Assembly: GCA_051985675.1 (NCBI GenBank)
Contig: JBPYFJ010000068.1
Span: 14,460-78,459, forward strand
Origin: JAFAXD01 sp051985675
GTDB lineage: Bacteria > Pseudomonadota > Alphaproteobacteria > Rhizobiales > Xanthobacteraceae
Length of the DNA stretch: 64,000 nt
Reading direction: 5' to 3'
Shown here: in pieces, positions 52,158-61,220 of the stretch
How the letters are laid out: each line of letters begins with the position of its first letter
Numbering within the stretch: the stretch's first letter is position 1
Program-made: the position numbers and the translations under genes
Notes under the pieces: model-generated
Database searches by the model: none
Seen by the model: the letters and a program-made list of their open reading frames with translations, nothing else
Told to the model about the DNA's origin: nothing

Positions 52158-53723
52158 CTACGCGTTCGCAGCCTGTGGCGGGGCCGGGGCCGCTTGCTGC
52201 TGTGGCGGAGCCGGCAACATCCTGTGGGTTGGTTCGGGCTTGAGCAATAACACGGTGCGCTGTTCGGATAATGCCGCGCGCGCCTGATCGATCGCGAGCG
52301 TGAAAATGGCGATTCCGCTCTCGTCGAGCTGGCCGCGTTCGGCCTGTTGGATCGCAGTCCCCAGGATCATGTCAGCTTCGTCCTGCAGCTTTTCGAGTTC
52401 CTCGATCGATTGCACGCTGCGCGCTCGCTTGATGAGCTGCAGTAGACGGTGAAGCTGGCGGATCCGCTGGGTGTTCTTGTCAGCCCGGAAATAGCTTAGC
52501 ACGCCGGCGATCGCCGAGCCGATGATCGGGAAGATCAGCAGGCCGTAGAAAATCTCGTCGCCGTACTTATCGAAGAACGTCTTGGTGTTGTCGCCCAGGT
52601 ACGCGGCGGCGCCCGGATGCACCAGCACGGCCGCGTCCTTGTCGGTCGACGGCGACTCGATCGCGACGGTGCCCGGCAATTGATAGGCGAGCGACTGCCT
52701 GTCCTGATAGAGCAGCCTGGCGAACGCCGCGACCTTGTCTTCGCTCAATGTTTTGCGCGCCACGATGTAGATCGGGTACTTGAGGGTGGTGAGCTTGTCG
52801 TCAGGCTCCGGCGGGACGCCGCCGAACGCGCCGGCTACGATGTCTTCCGAGTCATAGGGCGGCAGCCGCTTGCCAATGCCCTCGGCCTGATCGATCTCGA
52901 TGAAGCTCGGGCCTTCCTTGCCGGCCGACGCAGCCGACACCGCTTGTGCAATGGCATCACCGGTCTGCGGTCCCGCCACCAGAACGACATCGATCTGATC
53001 GTCGCGGATTGCTTTTTTGAGATCCTGCGGCGCAACGTTGACCACCTTAACTTTGTCGGCCGGTACGCCGTAATGCTTCAAGATGACGTTGAGGAGGTCC
53101 GCGCCACCATCGGTGCCCTCGACGATCCCGACGCGCCTGCCGACGAGCTCGCTGACCTTCTCGATCTTGCCGTGCCGTCGGCCCTTCTTGGCCGCGTATG
53201 CGTCGGGCGCCGGTACGATCAATACGGCCACGTCTTGGCGCAGGATCGCGACCACGGGCCAGTCGGTCGACAGGTCTAGGTTGCCGCGAACGACGGCGAG
53301 ATCGAACGGTGCCTTGCCGTGGATGTCCGCCAGCGTTACGGCGCCAGGCGTGATCACCGGCTGGATGCGGATCGGGGCCCGCTCGCTGCGAAACTTTTCT
53401 GCCAGCTTCTCGACGAACTCGACATCCTTGCTGCCCTGCGGCCCGACCGCCATTTTCATGACCGACGCCTTGGTCGTGAGGTAGACCGTCAGGGCGATAA
53501 GTCCGGCCACAACGATGAAACCGAAGATCGATAGAAACGTGGCGTAGCGCACCCAGATCATGCGCATCCGGCGGTTCATCGTTTCTTCAATGGCGTCAAG
53601 ATCGAATGGCACCGCAGACCTCTTTTGAACGCGCTTCGCTGATGGACGACCCGGGTCGCGCTTCCAGAACCGCAGCATGATCCAGAAACGCTTGACCATC
53701 GACAGGTTCGGCACAGGGGGCAT
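52158..53723 (-). CDS. TAXI-family (TRAP) solute-binding protein, membrane-anchored
   Basis: A 521-residue protein. A cytoplasmic N-terminus, membrane span at about 60-84 (YATFLSIFGFIVVAGLIALTV), TAXI/NMT1-like ligand-binding domain (ADIHGKAPFDLAVVRGNLDLS, GRRVGIVEGTDGGADLLNVIL, YPIYIVARKTLSEDKVAAFARLL), a second span at about 393-415 (IFYGLLIFPIIGSAIAGVLSY), then a helical and Pro/Gln-rich cytoplasmic tail. This is unlike free periplasmic TAXI proteins. No TRAP permease lies beside it, so a sensing role is possible. Confidence 0.85.
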   Translation of the reverse strand: MPPVPNLSMVKRFWIMLRFWKRDPGRPSAKRVQKRSAVPFDLDAIEETMNRRMRMIWVRYATFLSIFGFIVVAGLIALTVYLTTKASVMKMAVGPQGSKDVEFVEKLAEKFRSERAPIRIQPVITPGAVTLADIHGKAPFDLAVVRGNLDLSTDWPVVAILRQDVAVLIVPAPDAYAAKKGRRHGKIEKVSELVGRRVGIVEGTDGGADLLNVILKHYGVPADKVKVVNVAPQDLKKAIRDDQIDVVLVAGPQTGDAIAQAVSAASAGKEGPSFIEIDQAEGIGKRLPPYDSEDIVAGAFGGVPPEPDDKLTTLKYPIYIVARKTLSEDKVAAFARLLYQDRQSLAYQLPGTVAIESPSTDKDAAVLVHPGAAAYLGDNTKTFFDKYGDEIFYGLLIFPIIGSAIAGVLSYFRADKNTQRIRQLHRLLQLIKRARSVQSIEELEKLQDEADMILGTAIQQAERGQLDESGIAIFTLAIDQARAALSEQRTVLLLKPEPTHRMLPAPPQQQAAPAPPQAANA

Positions 53724-54125
53724 GGCTGTCCACTGCTAACCGGCCGTGGGGCGCAGGTTCGGTCGGTAACGCAGCTCCTGCATCTCTCACGCGCAACTCG
53801 GGTGACCTACCCTTTCGCATCCTATCAGCAAGCCCAACGAATATCTCGGTCCGGTAAGCGGCAAAGCGTCCCTGCCGGCCGGATGGTTAATGGCACCGGT
53901 GGCAGGTTTTGCATGGTCAGGCATCCGGTTTGAGCCGGATACTCCGCCAAACCTGTGACAAATCCGCGTCCGGCGCGTCTGTGCCGGCCGTCACACAATT
54001 GCGCCCGCCGTCCCGCGCTCAAGCGCGATTGAACGGTCGTGATCTGTGCTCCGTGGAGGCGGCCGGTTCAACTTGCGGCCAAGCGCGCCGATCCCCATTT
54101 GCTGGATTGACTAGGGAGAGTCGCA
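53724..54125. other. Intergenic region between TAXI protein and YkvA-like gene
   Basis: No credible gene in 402 bases. It contains a 6-bp hairpin ATCCGG-TTTGAG-CCGGAT at 53923-53940, and the end carries a purine-rich AGGGAGAG ribosome-binding site for the next gene. Promoters for both divergent neighbours should lie here. Confidence 0.5.
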
Positions 54126-54494
54126 ATGTCCGACCCAGCTGCCGATTGGGGCGACTACGAGCAAAATGCGCGCAGCGTGCGCCGCGAGTTCTGGGCGAAG
54201 GCCAAACGGGTCGGCGCGCGGCTTCCGTTCGCCGAGGATCTGCTGGCGGCGTATTTCTGTGCGTTCGACCGCGACACCCCGCGCCACGTGCATGTCGCGC
54301 TGGTGGGTGCACTCGCTTATTTCGTTCTGCCGTTCGACTTCGTTCCCGACGTGCTTCCGATATTCGGCTTCGCCGACGACGCCGCGGTGCTCGCGACTGC
54401 GATCAAGCTCGTCGCCAATCATATCCGGCCGGAGCATCGCGATGCCGCCAGGCGAGCGCTCGCGCGCAATCTTGCGGGCGAACACGTGGGCTGA
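54126..54494 (+). CDS. YkvA-family (DUF1232) membrane protein
   Basis: A 122-residue protein. The DUF1232 core VALVGALAYFVLPFDFVPDVLPIFGFADDAAVLATAIKLV gives one or two hydrophobic segments with the YFVLPFDFVPD motif that defines the family. Function unknown; homologues are small inner-membrane proteins. RBS AGGGAGAG precedes ATG 54126. Converges with the quinone oxidoreductase gene. Confidence 0.9.
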   Translation: MSDPAADWGDYEQNARSVRREFWAKAKRVGARLPFAEDLLAAYFCAFDRDTPRHVHVALVGALAYFVLPFDFVPDVLPIFGFADDAAVLATAIKLVANHIRPEHRDAARRALARNLAGEHVG

Positions 54495-54508
54495 TCGAAG
54501 CGCGGGCG

Positions 54509-55483
54509 CTACGGCCGCAGAATGACCTTGCCCATAACTGAACGGCCCGCGATCGCCTTGAGGGCTTGCGCGGCCTGCGCCAGCGGGAAGACCTTGTGAA
54601 TGTGGACGGCGAGTTTTCCGTCCGCGCACCAACTCATCAGCTGCGCGATGTTGGCACGATGCGCCTCCGGCTCGCGCTCGGCCCAGGCGCCCCAGAACAC
54701 GCCGCGTACATCGCAGTTCTTCAACAGCACCAAGTTGAGCGGCAGCTTGGGAATATCGCCAGCCGCAAATCCAACGACCAGAAACCGACCTTCCCAACCG
54801 ATGGCGCGTAGCGCTGGCTCACTATAGGGCCCGCCAACCGGGTCGTAGATTACGTCGGGTCCCTTGCCGTCGGTCGCTCGCCGCAACGCTTCTCTGAGGT
54901 CCTCGGCGGCGTAGTTGAGCGCCGCATCGGCCCCGTACTGGCGCGCCACGGCGAGCTTGTTCTCGGACGACGCGCAGGCGATCACCCGCGCACCCATCAG
55001 CTTGCCGAGTTCGACTGCAGCGAGGCCAACCCCTCCCGAGGCTCCCAGCACTGCCAGGGTTTCGCCAGGCTTGAGCTTGGCGCGATCCTTGAGCGCGTGC
55101 AGGGTCGTTCCATAGGTAACGAGCAGGCCGGCCGCTCGGTCGAAATCGACGCCGTCAGGCACCGCGGCCAACCGGTTGGCGGCAACCACCACGCACTCAC
55201 GGGCCGCCCCGTAACCCGTGGAGGCGGCGACCCGATCCCCCGGCTTGAAGGCGGTCACGCCGGCGCCGACCCGATCCACCACGCCCGCGAATTCCGCCGC
55301 CGGCGAGAATGGAAAGGCGGGTTTCATCTGATACTTGCCGGCAATGATCAGGGTGTCGAAGAAGTTCAGGCCGGCCGCCTGCACGGCAATCGCCACTTCT
55401 CCCGCTCCAGGGTCCGGGGCGGGCAGGTCCGCCAATTCAAGGTCGTCGGGGCCCCCGAAACGGGTACACAGCACAGCCTTCAT
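54509..55483 (-). CDS. NADPH:quinone oxidoreductase family protein
   Basis: A 324-residue zinc-free MDR. MKAVLCTRFGGPDDLELADLP opening, AAEFAGVVDRVGAGV, VLGASGGVGLAAVELGKLMGARVIACASS for NADPH and YDPVGGPYSEPALRAIGWEGRFLVVGFA, all typical of the QorA/acryloyl-CoA reductase-like group. Substrate not determined; CoA-ester neighbours in the region make an enoyl reductase role conceivable. It differs from the MDR at 47071. Confidence 0.92.
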   Translation of the reverse strand: MKAVLCTRFGGPDDLELADLPAPDPGAGEVAIAVQAAGLNFFDTLIIAGKYQMKPAFPFSPAAEFAGVVDRVGAGVTAFKPGDRVAASTGYGAARECVVVAANRLAAVPDGVDFDRAAGLLVTYGTTLHALKDRAKLKPGETLAVLGASGGVGLAAVELGKLMGARVIACASSENKLAVARQYGADAALNYAAEDLREALRRATDGKGPDVIYDPVGGPYSEPALRAIGWEGRFLVVGFAAGDIPKLPLNLVLLKNCDVRGVFWGAWAEREPEAHRANIAQLMSWCADGKLAVHIHKVFPLAQAAQALKAIAGRSVMGKVILRP

Positions 55484-55566
55484 GATACGCCTTCAGTTTG
55501 CCGATTTTCCCATTATTCCAGTACAATGACTGGGGATTAGCGACTTTAGCGAACGAGCGAGACCTG

Positions 55567-56199
55567 ATGACGCGCCGCCTGCTCATCTCATGCGCGCTGG
55601 TTGCGACGCTTGCTTGTGCACCCGTCGTGTACGCGCAGCAACAACCTTCGACCGCCGCAGCGCCGGCGAAACCGGCCAAGAAGAAGACGACCGCGAAGAA
55701 ACCGGCCAGCGACAAGCCGGCGGCGAGCAAAACCGCTACGCCCGCCGGTGGTTCATCGCCTAATCTGCTCGGACAGTATGGCGAGTGGGGCGCCTACACC
55801 GCTACGACCGGCGGCAAGAAGATCTGTTTTGCGCTCGCCAAGCCTAGTAAATCCGCCACCACGCCGCCCAACCGCCCGCGCGATCCGCCCTACATGTTCA
55901 TCTCGTCGCGTCCATCCGAGAAGGTGAAGGACGAGGTGTCGATCATCGTCGGTTACGGGTTCAAGCCCAACGCAGAGGCCTCGATCGACGTCGGCGGCAG
56001 CAACTACCCGATGTACACGCAGAACGACGGCGCCTGGATCAAGAATGCGGCCGACGAGCCAAGGCTGGTCGACGCCCTGCGCAAGGGCACCGACGCCGTG
56101 GTCAAAGGCACATCGGCAAAAGGCACAGCCTCGACCGATACCTATGGGCTGCGCGGTCTCGCCCAGGCGCTCGATCGGGTCGGTCAGGAGTGCCAGTAA
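55567..56199 (+). CDS. Invasion-associated locus B (IalB)-family secreted protein
   Basis: A 210-residue protein. Signal peptide MTRRLLISCALVATLACAPVVYAQ, a linker rich in Ala, Lys and Pro (about 25-65), then the IalB-like domain (YGEWGAYTATTGGKKICFALAKP, YMFISSRPSEKVKDEVSIIVGYGF, YGLRGLAQALDRVGQECQ). In Bartonella IalB promotes erythrocyte invasion; in free-living relatives the role is unknown and pathogenicity is not implied. The start is ATG 55567. It precedes rlmN, a common order in Bradyrhizobium relatives. Confidence 0.88.
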   Translation: MTRRLLISCALVATLACAPVVYAQQQPSTAAAPAKPAKKKTTAKKPASDKPAASKTATPAGGSSPNLLGQYGEWGAYTATTGGKKICFALAKPSKSATTPPNRPRDPPYMFISSRPSEKVKDEVSIIVGYGFKPNAEASIDVGGSNYPMYTQNDGAWIKNAADEPRLVDALRKGTDAVVKGTSAKGTASTDTYGLRGLAQALDRVGQECQ

Positions 56200-56296
56200 G
56201 GCACTCAGCGCGCCGCACCGTGACCCGGAGAATTTAGGCGATTCCGGGCATCCATGATAACATATTGAATAGAAGCGGCTTTTCCCATCATTTCGA

Positions 56297-56333
56297 CCAT
56301 GGATGCGTGATTCCGTGGGAATGGCATCCATGG
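56297..56333. repeat. Nested inverted repeat upstream of rlmN
   Basis: Perfect outer stem CCATGGATGC/GCATCCATGG (10 bp) encloses an inner stem ATTCC/GGAAT with loop GTG. A partial copy (attccgggcatccatg) lies at 56240-56255. It may be a transcribed hairpin in the rlmN leader or a small palindromic repeat. No T-tail follows, so it is not a typical terminator. Confidence 0.7.
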
Positions 56334-56378
56334 GGGGTGATTTGTGCGAGCGGTCCGGCCGGCCTATCTATCGGGCGC

Positions 56379-57605
56379 ATGACCGCATCAGCGCGCAAAC
56401 CTGAGTTGGTCGGCGGCATCGAAAAGGTGCCGCTCGAGCACTATGTCGCGCCGGCGCGGCCGTCACTCGTCGGCATGACGCGGACACAGCTCGCGGACAT
56501 GTTGGGCGAACTCGGAGTGCCGGTCGGGCAGCGCGCCATGCGGGTGCAACAGCTCTGGCACTGGATCTATCTGCGCGGCGCCCAAGCATTCGACGGGATG
56601 ACGAGCGTATCGAAGGAGCTGCGTGGCGCGCTCGACGCCCGCTACACGCTGGCCCGGCCGGTCATCGCGGCCGAGCAGGTCTCGGTCGACGGCACGCGTA
56701 AATGGCTGCTGCGGTTGCCCGGTCAGCATACCGGCGAAGGCGCGCACGACATCGAGTGCGTCTACATTCCGGAGGCGGGCCGCGGGACCTTGTGCGTGTC
56801 GAGTCAGGTCGGGTGCACGCTCAACTGCTCGTTCTGTCACACCGGAACCCAGCGGCTTGTGCGCAATCTTACCGCCGGGGAAATCGTCGGGCAGATTCTC
56901 GTTGCGCGCGACCAACTGGGCGATTGGATCGGCCGCGCGCCGCAGCGCAGCGAGGAGGCTGACGGCGGCCGGCTCATCACCAACATCGTCATGATGGGCA
57001 TGGGCGAGCCGCTCTACAATTTCGACGCGGTGCGCGACGCCCTGCTGATTGTGGCCGATGGCGACGGCATCGGGATTTCCAAGCGCAAGATCACGCTATC
57101 GACTTCCGGGGTGGTGCCAAACATCGTGCGTGCCGGCGCGGAGATCGGGGTCATGTTGGCGGTGTCTCTGCACGCGGTGCGAGATGATCTGCGTGACCGA
57201 CTTGTCCCGCTCAATCGCAAATATCCGATCAGCGAGTTGCTTGCCGCCTGCCGCGACTACCCGGGGCTCAGCAACGCACGTCGCATCACGTTCGAGTATG
57301 TGATGCTCAAGGGCGTCAACGACAGCCTGGCCGAGGCCAAGGCGCTCGTGAGATTGCTCAGGGGCATTCCGGCCAAGATCAACCTTATCCCGTTCAACCC
57401 GTGGCCCGGGTCCGCTTACGAGTGCTCCGACTGGGAGCAGATCGAAAAGTTCTCGGAGATCATCTTCAATGCCGGTTACGCATCGCCGGTACGTACCCCC
57501 CGCGGGCGCGACATCCTGGCCGCATGTGGCCAGCTCAAGAGCGCTACCGAAAAGCTTTCAGCGCGCGAGCGTCTGGCGCTGCGCGCCATGGCGATGACGG
57601 ATTAG
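56379..57605 (+). CDS. rlmN: 23S rRNA/tRNA m2A methyltransferase RlmN
   Basis: Radical-SAM enzyme methylating C2 of A2503 in 23S rRNA and A37 in some tRNAs. The 408-residue product carries CTLNCSFCHTG for the 4Fe-4S cluster, NIVMMGMGEPLYNFD, and FEYVMLKGVNDS, ending with the conserved Cys in ILAACGQLKS. The start is ATG 56379 (MTASARKPEL); 38 upstream in-frame residues run through the palindrome and are not family-like. A small membrane protein gene follows at once. Confidence 0.95.
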   Translation: MTASARKPELVGGIEKVPLEHYVAPARPSLVGMTRTQLADMLGELGVPVGQRAMRVQQLWHWIYLRGAQAFDGMTSVSKELRGALDARYTLARPVIAAEQVSVDGTRKWLLRLPGQHTGEGAHDIECVYIPEAGRGTLCVSSQVGCTLNCSFCHTGTQRLVRNLTAGEIVGQILVARDQLGDWIGRAPQRSEEADGGRLITNIVMMGMGEPLYNFDAVRDALLIVADGDGIGISKRKITLSTSGVVPNIVRAGAEIGVMLAVSLHAVRDDLRDRLVPLNRKYPISELLAACRDYPGLSNARRITFEYVMLKGVNDSLAEAKALVRLLRGIPAKINLIPFNPWPGSAYECSDWEQIEKFSEIIFNAGYASPVRTPRGRDILAACGQLKSATEKLSARERLALRAMAMTD

Positions 57606-57607
57606 CC

Positions 57608-58087
57608 ATGGATGCGGTCGGCCGCCTCATCCTGCGTTTTCTGCTCGTGCCGTCGGGTGCGCTCATCGCCGTGCTGGCAGCGGTGGCGACCCTGATCGTC
57701 GCGCATTGGCCCACGATGCTGGCGTTGGCCAGCTTTTATCAGCGACAACAGGGCGACGTGTTGGCAGGACCGCTGCTGCTCTTCGGCATCGGCCTCTACG
57801 CGACGTTGATCATGGCGCCAGCCGCGATCGGGGTGCTCGTCGCCGAAACATTTGCGATCCGATCTTGGATCTATCATGCGCTCAACGGCGGGCTTTCTGC
57901 GTGGGTCGGCTGGTCAGCAACGAGCGACATGCGGGACGACTATGCGTTCCTGAACGACCCCAAGATCATTGTCGCGGCCGGGATCGCGGCCGGCTTTGGC
58001 TACTGGCTCGTGGCCGGATGGAACGCGGGTTTCTGGAAGCCGCTGTTTCATCGCACGACGCAACTTGCGCCGGGACTAAAGCGATGA
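57608..58087 (+). CDS. Hypothetical four-span membrane protein
   Basis: A 159-residue integral membrane protein with about four spans (residues about 5-30 LILRFLLVPSGALIAVLAAV, 50-80 LLLFGIGLYATLIMAPAAIG, 80-105, 120-145 IIVAAGIAAGFGYWLVAGW). Its ATG is 2 bases after the rlmN stop and its stop overlaps the next gene as ATGA, so it is translated in this operon. Function unknown; similar proteins follow rlmN in Bradyrhizobium relatives. Confidence 0.82.
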   Translation: MDAVGRLILRFLLVPSGALIAVLAAVATLIVAHWPTMLALASFYQRQQGDVLAGPLLLFGIGLYATLIMAPAAIGVLVAETFAIRSWIYHALNGGLSAWVGWSATSDMRDDYAFLNDPKIIVAAGIAAGFGYWLVAGWNAGFWKPLFHRTTQLAPGLKR

Positions 58088-58284
58088 CGGCGATGGCAAA
58101 CGCACGCTGCAGCCGGTGCGGTGTGCCGATGACCTGCAATCCAGGCGACTGCTGGTGCGAGCAAGTGATGCCGCTTGCCGTTCCCGACCCGCAGGTCGGC
58201 TGCTATTGCGCCAGTTGTTTGAAATCGGTGATCGAGGCCAGCGCTCGGCTCCAGAGCACGGCCGTCAACGACAAATCACCATAG
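58084..58284 (+). CDS. Cysteine-rich CWC family protein
   Basis: A 66-residue protein with the CWC pattern: CSRCGVPMTCNPGDCWCEQ then CYCASC, eight cysteines in pairs that probably bind zinc or form a small metal knot. It overlaps the preceding membrane-protein gene by ATGA. Its 3' end overlaps the convergent DUF952 gene by about 80 bases, which is unusual but both frames look real. Function unknown. Confidence 0.82.
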   Translation: MTAMANARCSRCGVPMTCNPGDCWCEQVMPLAVPDPQVGCYCASCLKSVIEASARLQSTAVNDKSP

Positions 58285-58550
58285 AGGTGCGGGAACAACG
58301 CGCCGCCCCGGGACGGTTCCCATTTCAATGCGGCATCGAGTTTGGCGGCGTCGACCGCGACCAGCACCAGGCCGGACTCGCCGGCAAAGTGTTTCTCGAC
58401 GGTCCCGGGAACTTGGGCGGCGGTCGAGAAATGGATGAAGCCGTCGCGCCTGTCGTCCGGCGAACCGTGGAAGACGCCCGCGCGTTCGGCCCAGGCCCAT
58501 TCATCGGGCCGGCAGATTTTGTAGATGGTTGCTTGATGGATGATTGCCAA
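58203..58550 (-). CDS. DUF952 family protein
   Basis: A 115-residue protein with the DUF952 pattern: ATIYKICRPDEWAWAERAG, DGFIHFSTAAQVPGTVEKHFAG, and LKWEPSRGGALFPHLYG. The family resembles a glutathione transferase/ADP-ribosyl-like fold of unknown activity. The family N-terminus fits a TTG start at 58550; a further upstream start is possible. It is convergent with, and overlaps, the CWC gene. Confidence 0.82.
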   Translation of the reverse strand: MAIIHQATIYKICRPDEWAWAERAGVFHGSPDDRRDGFIHFSTAAQVPGTVEKHFAGESGLVLVAVDAAKLDAALKWEPSRGGALFPHLYGDLSLTAVLWSRALASITDFKQLAQ

Positions 58551-58649
58551 CCGCGCCCCCTTGCGTGGCAACGAAGAACCCGGCGGCCCTTGCCTCGCCG
58601 TTGGCTGCAACAAACGCAGTCAGGCGAGGAATGCAAGAGGTAAGACCGT

Positions 58650-58880
58650 TCAATCCGAATTGGAACGCTGGCGTTGACGATGTTCCTTGAGCCGGGCGGC
58701 GCGCGGCCGGGCGAAGCTGATACGACCGATCTTAACGCCGTCCTTGAGATCGAAAGACTTGCCGTTTGGCATGATGATCTTGCGCGAAACTACGCACAGT
58801 TCACCCTCTTCGCCGCGGTGACCTTCGATCACATAACGGGTGCCGACCGGAAATCGGCTCGGGAGTTGGCGTACAGCCAT
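58650..58880 (-). CDS. Small conserved hypothetical protein
   Basis: A 76-residue basic protein starting MAVRQLPSRFPVGTRYVIEG with a beta-rich centre (GELCVVSRKIIMPNGKSFDLKDG) and a basic C-terminus (RLKEHRQRQRSNSD). The ATG at 58880 has AGGAGAG upstream. I recall similar short proteins in Bradyrhizobium relatives. Function unknown. It is divergent from proA. Confidence 0.65.
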   Translation of the reverse strand: MAVRQLPSRFPVGTRYVIEGHRGEEGELCVVSRKIIMPNGKSFDLKDGVKIGRISFARPRAARLKEHRQRQRSNSD

Positions 58881-59065
58881 GGATTACTCTCCTACAGAGC
58901 TACGAGCGACCGGGACAACGTGTCCGGGCGCCGAAGTTTCCCCAGCCGTTGGAAGAATTGCGGGGACAATTACGTGTAAATTGCAAAAGTGTGCGGCAAG
59001 CAGGCGAACTCGCAGGCTGCGATAAAAAATGCTAGGAAACACTTGTGACATATGGATGTCAGATT

Positions 59066-60358
59066 GTGACGGCACCGCTGAAAACAGTTGATAACTCTGG
59101 GGATATCGGTGTCATCATGGGCAACATCGGCCGCCGCGCCAAAGCGGCCGCGCACGTGATGGCGCTCGCACCCCAAGAGCAGAAGGACGCCGCTCTCGCC
59201 GCCATGGCGGCGGCGATCCGGACCGCGTCCGGTGAAATCCTTGACGCCAACGCGGATGATGTCGCCGAAGCCAAAAGCGGCGGCGCGACCCCGGCGTTCG
59301 TCGACCGGCTGCAGGTCGATCAGAAGCGCATCGCCGCCATGGCCGAAGGGGTCGACGTCGTCCGCGCGCTGCGCGATCCGGTCGGGACCGTCATCGATTC
59401 CTGGACACGGCCAAATGGGTTGCGGATCGAACGCGTGCGCGTTCCGCTCGGCGTCATCGGCGTGATCTACGAAAGCCGGCCCAACGTAACGGCGGATGCC
59501 GGCGCGCTCGCATTGAAGGCGGGCAACGCAGTCATTCTGCGCGGCGGTTCGGAGAGTTTTCGCTCCGCGCGCGCGATCCATCGCGCGCTGGCGGCGGGGC
59601 TGGCGACCGCCGGCCTTCCGCCTGATGCAATCGCGCTGGTGCCGACCCGCGACCGCGCGGCTGTCGGTGAAATGTTGCGCGGACTCGGCGGGACGATCGA
59701 TGTGCTGGTGCCGCGCGGCGGCAAAGGTCTGGTCGCACGCGTGCAGACCGAGGCGCACGTTCCGGTGTTTGCGCACCTTGACGGCAACTGTCACGTCTAC
59801 GTCGACGGCGCCGCCGAGCTCGCCATGGCCAAGACGATTCTGCTCAATGCCAAACTGCGGCGGACTGGCGTTTGCGGCGCGGCCGAGACGCTGCTCGTTG
59901 ATCGTGCCTGTGCGGGCACGCATCTCGCGCCGCTCGTCGTCATGTTGCTCGATGCAGGCTGCGAAGTGCGCGGTGATGCGGAGACCCGCAAGATTGATCC
60001 CCGCGTGAAGCCGGCGAGCGAATCCGACTGGTCGACCGAGTATCTCGATGCGATCATTGCCGCCAAGGTCGTGGATGGGGTCGATGGCGCGATCGCGCAC
60101 ATCGAGGGTCACGGATCGCATCACACCGACGCGATCGTGACGCAGAATCGCGCGGCAGCGGATAAGTTCCTCACCAACGTCGATTCGGCGATCGTCTTGC
60201 ACAACGCCTCGACCCAGTTTGCCGACGGTGGCGAGTTTGGCTTCGGGGCGGAGATCGGCATTGCGACAGGGCGGCTGCATGCGCGCGGGCCGGTCGGGGT
60301 CGAACAGCTGACCACCTTCAAATATCGCATCCATGGCAGCGGGCAGATCAGACCGTGA
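59066..60358 (+). CDS. proA: Gamma-glutamyl phosphate reductase
   Basis: NADPH-dependent enzyme of proline synthesis reducing glutamate 5-phosphate to the semialdehyde. The 430-residue product contains VPLGVIGVIYESRPNVT, the catalytic Cys region LRRTGVCGAAETLLV and a closing GEFGFGAEIGIATGRLHARGPVGVEQLTTFKY. I start it at the GTG at 59066, where the family N-terminus begins (APLKTVDNS); an earlier GTG at 59045 adds 7 residues. It overlaps nadD by 4 bases (GTGA). Confidence 0.95.
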   Translation: MTAPLKTVDNSGDIGVIMGNIGRRAKAAAHVMALAPQEQKDAALAAMAAAIRTASGEILDANADDVAEAKSGGATPAFVDRLQVDQKRIAAMAEGVDVVRALRDPVGTVIDSWTRPNGLRIERVRVPLGVIGVIYESRPNVTADAGALALKAGNAVILRGGSESFRSARAIHRALAAGLATAGLPPDAIALVPTRDRAAVGEMLRGLGGTIDVLVPRGGKGLVARVQTEAHVPVFAHLDGNCHVYVDGAAELAMAKTILLNAKLRRTGVCGAAETLLVDRACAGTHLAPLVVMLLDAGCEVRGDAETRKIDPRVKPASESDWSTEYLDAIIAAKVVDGVDGAIAHIEGHGSHHTDAIVTQNRAAADKFLTNVDSAIVLHNASTQFADGGEFGFGAEIGIATGRLHARGPVGVEQLTTFKYRIHGSGQIRP

Positions 60359-60987
60359 CGTGTGAACGGTCTCGGGCGCCCGAGCCCGAACGAGTTGTCC
60401 TTCCTCCCCACGCGCCGGGATTGAAGATCGGGCTGTTCGGCGGCACGTTCGATCCGCCCCACCGGGCTCACTTGGCGGCGAGTCTCCTCGCCATGAAGCG
60501 GATCGGTCTCGACCGGGTCTGGTGGCTGGTTACGCCCGGCAATCCGCTCAAGGACACCCGCAACCTCGATTCCCTCGAGCGCCGCGTGGCGGCGGTTCGT
60601 GCGTTGACGAAGCATCCGCGCATCGATGTCAGCGCCATCGAGGCGCAGATCGGCACGCGCTACACCTACGATACGATCGCCTACGTCCTGTCCCGCTGCC
60701 ACGACGCGCACTTCGTTTGGATCATGGGGGCAGACAATTTGCGCGGGTTCCATCGTTGGCAGAAATGGCGGGCAATCGCCGAGATGATTCCGTTTGCGGT
60801 TGTTGATCGGCTGGGTCCGAGCCTCTATGCGGGCGCGAGCGTCGCCGGTCAGGCACTTGCGCGGGCGCGGATTCCCGAAGGGGAGGCGTGGTCGCTCCCG
60901 TATCGGTCGCCGCCGGCCTGGGTCTTTCTACACGGGCTCAAATCGCCGCTCTCTTCGACTGCCCTGCGGGCCCGGCGCGAGTCATGA
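60355..60987 (+). CDS. nadD: Nicotinate-nucleotide adenylyltransferase
   Basis: Converts nicotinate mononucleotide and ATP to deamido-NAD. The 210-residue protein has IGLFGGTFDPPHRAHLAAS (nucleotide-binding motif), WWLVTPGNPLKD, YDTIAYVL, FVWIMGADNLRGFHRW and the SSTALRARR ISSTxIR-type end motif. The start is GTG 60355, overlapping the proA stop. The 18-residue N-terminal lead before the fold is common in the group. Confidence 0.95.
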   Translation: MTCERSRAPEPERVVLPPHAPGLKIGLFGGTFDPPHRAHLAASLLAMKRIGLDRVWWLVTPGNPLKDTRNLDSLERRVAAVRALTKHPRIDVSAIEAQIGTRYTYDTIAYVLSRCHDAHFVWIMGADNLRGFHRWQKWRAIAEMIPFAVVDRLGPSLYAGASVAGQALARARIPEGEAWSLPYRSPPAWVFLHGLKSPLSSTALRARRES

Positions 60988-61220
60988 AACTGGCATACCG
61001 CGTGCTTATATTGGGGCATGCGTTGGGCTATGGTTGATTTCCGTTAACCGGCTGCGCATATCTTGAGAATCGGGCCTCGGCGAGCCCCGAAGCCCTAAAG
61101 CGAAAGGAAGGGCCCCTGAACACAACCCTGGTCTTTCGGGCAAGCATCCAAAGCACGCCCGCACGCATCTCCAAGCCGGATCCTGACACGCGGATCCCTG
61201 ATGCTCAGGAGATACTCCAA

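Noticed and set aside
57401..57607. Upstream extension of the membrane protein after rlmN, suggesting a fusion or frameshift
   Set aside because: The extra codons overlap rlmN in another frame; an ATG 2 bases after the rlmN stop gives a complete membrane protein.
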